From Desulfonatronospira sp. (GTDB lineage: Bacteria > Desulfobacterota > Desulfovibrionia > Desulfovibrionales > Desulfonatronovibrionaceae), in assembly GCA_003554505.1 (NCBI GenBank), contig PWGS01000224.1, forward strand, positions 1 to 7,032: a DNA stretch of 7,032 nucleotides, read 5' to 3'. Under the pieces are notes generated by a model. The model worked only from the letters and a program-made list of their open reading frames with translations, ran no database searches and was not told the DNA's origin. Positions 5,664 to 7,032 of the stretch are shown piece by piece. The first letter of the stretch is position 1, and the number at the start of each line of letters is the position of its first letter. The translations under genes and the position numbers were made by a program.

Positions 5664-6604
5664 ACCTCAGCCGGCTGATCAAAGATAATCCGGAAATCAC
5701 TGCCAGGTTTATGGACATTTCCGGCACCAGTCTGGTTATTCTTACTGATGTCCGGTACCGGATCCTGGAATGCAACCAGAGTCTGGCTGTAATACTCCAT
5801 CTAAACCAGAAGCCTCTGGGCAGGTTTCTGGGCGAGCTGCTCTGTCCACTGGAACAAAATGAATTTAATGTAATCTTGTCTCAAAAAGATAATGGCGTGT
5901 TATTACCCCAGGTGCTCCAGGTCTGTTATGGCGAGGCCCTTTATCGTTGCTACTCCTTTGAGATCCAGGAAGGTTTTCTTATATTCGGTGATCGTTTTGA
6001 AAGTGCGGACAATGAAGTCCTGGAGAGCATGTCTTTGCTGAACAATGAACTTTCCAGCCTGAGCCGGGAACTGAGCAGAAAAAACAGGGAACTGGCGGAA
6101 GCCAACCGGAAAATTACTGAGCTCATGCGCACTGATCCCTTAACAGGCCTGGCCAACAGGCGCTTTTTCCAGGAGAGGCTTGCAGAGGTCCTGGCTTTGG
6201 CTAGACGCAAGCATTCTGCCCTGGCGGTAATCCTGGCAGACCTGGATCATTTCAAAACCATCAATGACAATTATGGACATGATGCCGGAGACAGGGTGCT
6301 GCAGAAATTTGCCGCACTTTTAAAGGAGAATTGCCGCACGGAAGATCTGGCTGTCCGTTTCGGAGGTGAGGAATTTCTGTTGCTTTTGCCCCAGAGTACA
6401 GCTGCCCAGGCCCTGCAACTGGCAGAGCGCATCAGAGGCCTGTTGGAAGGGGCAGACATTCTTGGCAATGACATTAGGATTACCGCCAGTATGGGTATCG
6501 CGGAACTGGCTTTTGAGGACACCATGGACAGCCTGCTTAAAAGGGCTGATCAGGCCCTGTACCAGGCCAAAAAGACCGGGCGCAACCGGGCGGTGATTCT
6601 TTAA
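5660..6604 (+). CDS. PAS-coiled coil-GGDEF diguanylate cyclase
   Basis: A 314-residue cytoplasmic enzyme predicted to make cyclic di-GMP from two GTP. Residues 12-112 look like a PAS sensor domain (SLVILTDVRYRILECNQSLAVIL). Residues 117-152 form a coiled coil (NNELSSLSRELSRKNRELAE) that would pair two subunits, and 155-312 are the GGDEF domain. The family signature DPLTGLANRR starts at D159. Metal-binding D194 lies in ADLDHFK, the active site is G235-G236-E237-E238-F239, and the product-inhibition site R226-T-E-D229 sits five residues before it. All catalytic features are present, so the enzyme should be active. Its start overlaps the stop of the cobalamin sensor by four bases (ATGA), implying coupled translation and probably a physical partnership. 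No membrane segment is seen. An in-frame ATG at 5609 would add 17 residues but lies deep in the upstream gene and lacks a ribosome site. Confidence 0.92.
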   Translation: MNLSRLIKDNPEITARFMDISGTSLVILTDVRYRILECNQSLAVILHLNQKPLGRFLGELLCPLEQNEFNVILSQKDNGVLLPQVLQVCYGEALYRCYSFEIQEGFLIFGDRFESADNEVLESMSLLNNELSSLSRELSRKNRELAEANRKITELMRTDPLTGLANRRFFQERLAEVLALARRKHSALAVILADLDHFKTINDNYGHDAGDRVLQKFAALLKENCRTEDLAVRFGGEEFLLLLPQSTAAQALQLAERIRGLLEGADILGNDIRITASMGIAELAFEDTMDSLLKRADQALYQAKKTGRNRAVIL

Positions 6605-6674
6605 GAAGCTTAAAAAGACCTCTGAGACAGTAAAAGGGCGAAACGTGACTTTGTAAAATCAAAAGAGGGGTATC

Positions 6675-6989
6675 ATGAACGAGCGCTACCTGATTCAGAA
6701 GATCGCCACCTGTGACAAGTGCCACGGACACGGGAAGGTTGAAAACCCGCTCTGGACGGAACTTATTGAAGAAGTAGGGGAGGACTACCTCAAGAACCTG
6801 AGCAAGCAGGACTACAACCAGCTTTTGATCGAAAAGGGCCTTCTGAGTTTCGGCAGATATGAGCCCCGGGAGATGAAGTGCAGCAACTGCAAAGGCTCAG
6901 GAGAGTTTTTGCACAACGTAAACCTGGAAGATGTGCCCGTTGTTCAGGATCTCATGAAGCGCCTGGAAAACCTGGAAAATAAATCATGA
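6675..6989 (+). CDS. Small zinc-ribbon-like protein with two CxxCxGxG motifs
   Basis: A 104-residue protein of unknown role. It has two DnaJ-type zinc motifs, C13-D-K-C16-H-G-H-G and C69-S-N-C72-K-G-S-G, which together could form one four-cysteine zinc site. The 48 residues between them are acidic, probably helical (WTELIEEVGEDYLKNLSKQD), and do not match the DnaJ central domain, where motifs follow closely. There is no J domain, signal peptide or membrane segment. GAGGGG at 6665-6670 is the ribosome site, four bases before the ATG. The gene lies 70 bases after the diguanylate cyclase on the same strand with no clear terminator between, so it may belong to the same transcript, though nothing links their functions. 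A DnaJ-like chaperone accessory or a tryptophan-leader-type regulator are guesses only. Confidence 0.82.
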   Translation: MNERYLIQKIATCDKCHGHGKVENPLWTELIEEVGEDYLKNLSKQDYNQLLIEKGLLSFGRYEPREMKCSNCKGSGEFLHNVNLEDVPVVQDLMKRLENLENKS

Positions 6990-7032
6990 GTAACCATTCA
7001 GGGGGTGCCGGAACCGGCCAGGGGACAGTCCC
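6986..7032 (+). CDS. Possible start of the next gene, cut by the window edge
   Basis: ATG at 6986 overlaps the stop of the zinc-ribbon gene (ATGA) and its frame stays open to the window end (MSNHSGGAGTGQGTV). Only 15 codons are visible and there is no strong ribosome site, so this may equally be intergenic sequence; the same bases hold palindromes at 7007-7018 and 7022-7032. Confidence 0.3.
   Translation, partial: MSNHSGGAGTGQGTV
7007..7032. repeat. Two adjacent short palindromes at the window edge
   Basis: GCCGG-AA-CCGGC at 7007-7018 and GGGAC-A-GTCCC at 7022-7032. The second, GGGACAGTCCC, resembles (from memory, not checked) termini of dispersed palindromic elements in deltaproteobacterial genomes. 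The window ends before the repeat can be delimited. Confidence 0.35.

Overview
The window reads as a piece of a bacterial chromosome of roughly 50-55% GC. Gene styles point to a Gram-negative sulfate-reducer-like organism, possibly a halophilic or alkaliphilic member of the Desulfovibrionales. That assignment is inferred from the betaine uptake genes, the outer-membrane glycine-zipper lipoprotein and general protein flavour; no taxonomic marker was compared.

Layout. Positions 1-1464 hold the end of a glycine betaine/proline-type ABC transporter operon: the 3' part of a permease, then a periplasmic binding protein, closed by a perfect 18-bp terminator hairpin. Positions 1475-1736 hold an intact tRNA-Asn(GTT) with its own terminator. 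Just upstream lies a broken tRNA-Asn-like copy, made by an exact 33-bp duplication and filled with three related small hairpins. A 472-residue FAD-dependent dehydrogenase (2011-3429) faces a glycine-zipper surface-antigen lipoprotein on the minus strand (3460-3933). A non-coding stretch of about 600 bases follows, containing a near-consensus sigma70 promoter at 4341-4369 and a long leader.

The most interesting part is 4548-6604. A cobalamin-binding protein carries the W-x9-EH adenosylcobalamin-capping motif of CarH/LitR photoreceptors, but has an unknown helical N-terminal domain in place of a MerR DNA-binding domain. Its stop codon overlaps (ATGA) the start of a PAS-coiled coil-GGDEF diguanylate cyclase with an intact GGEEF site and inhibitory RxxD site. 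I infer a two-protein module in which a B12-based light or cobalamin/redox signal controls c-di-GMP production. Downstream is a small protein with two CxxCxGxG zinc motifs (6675-6989), then a possible overlapping start of another gene and palindromic sequence at the window edge.

Limits: all calls come from reading the sequence and from family knowledge; no database search or folding program was run.
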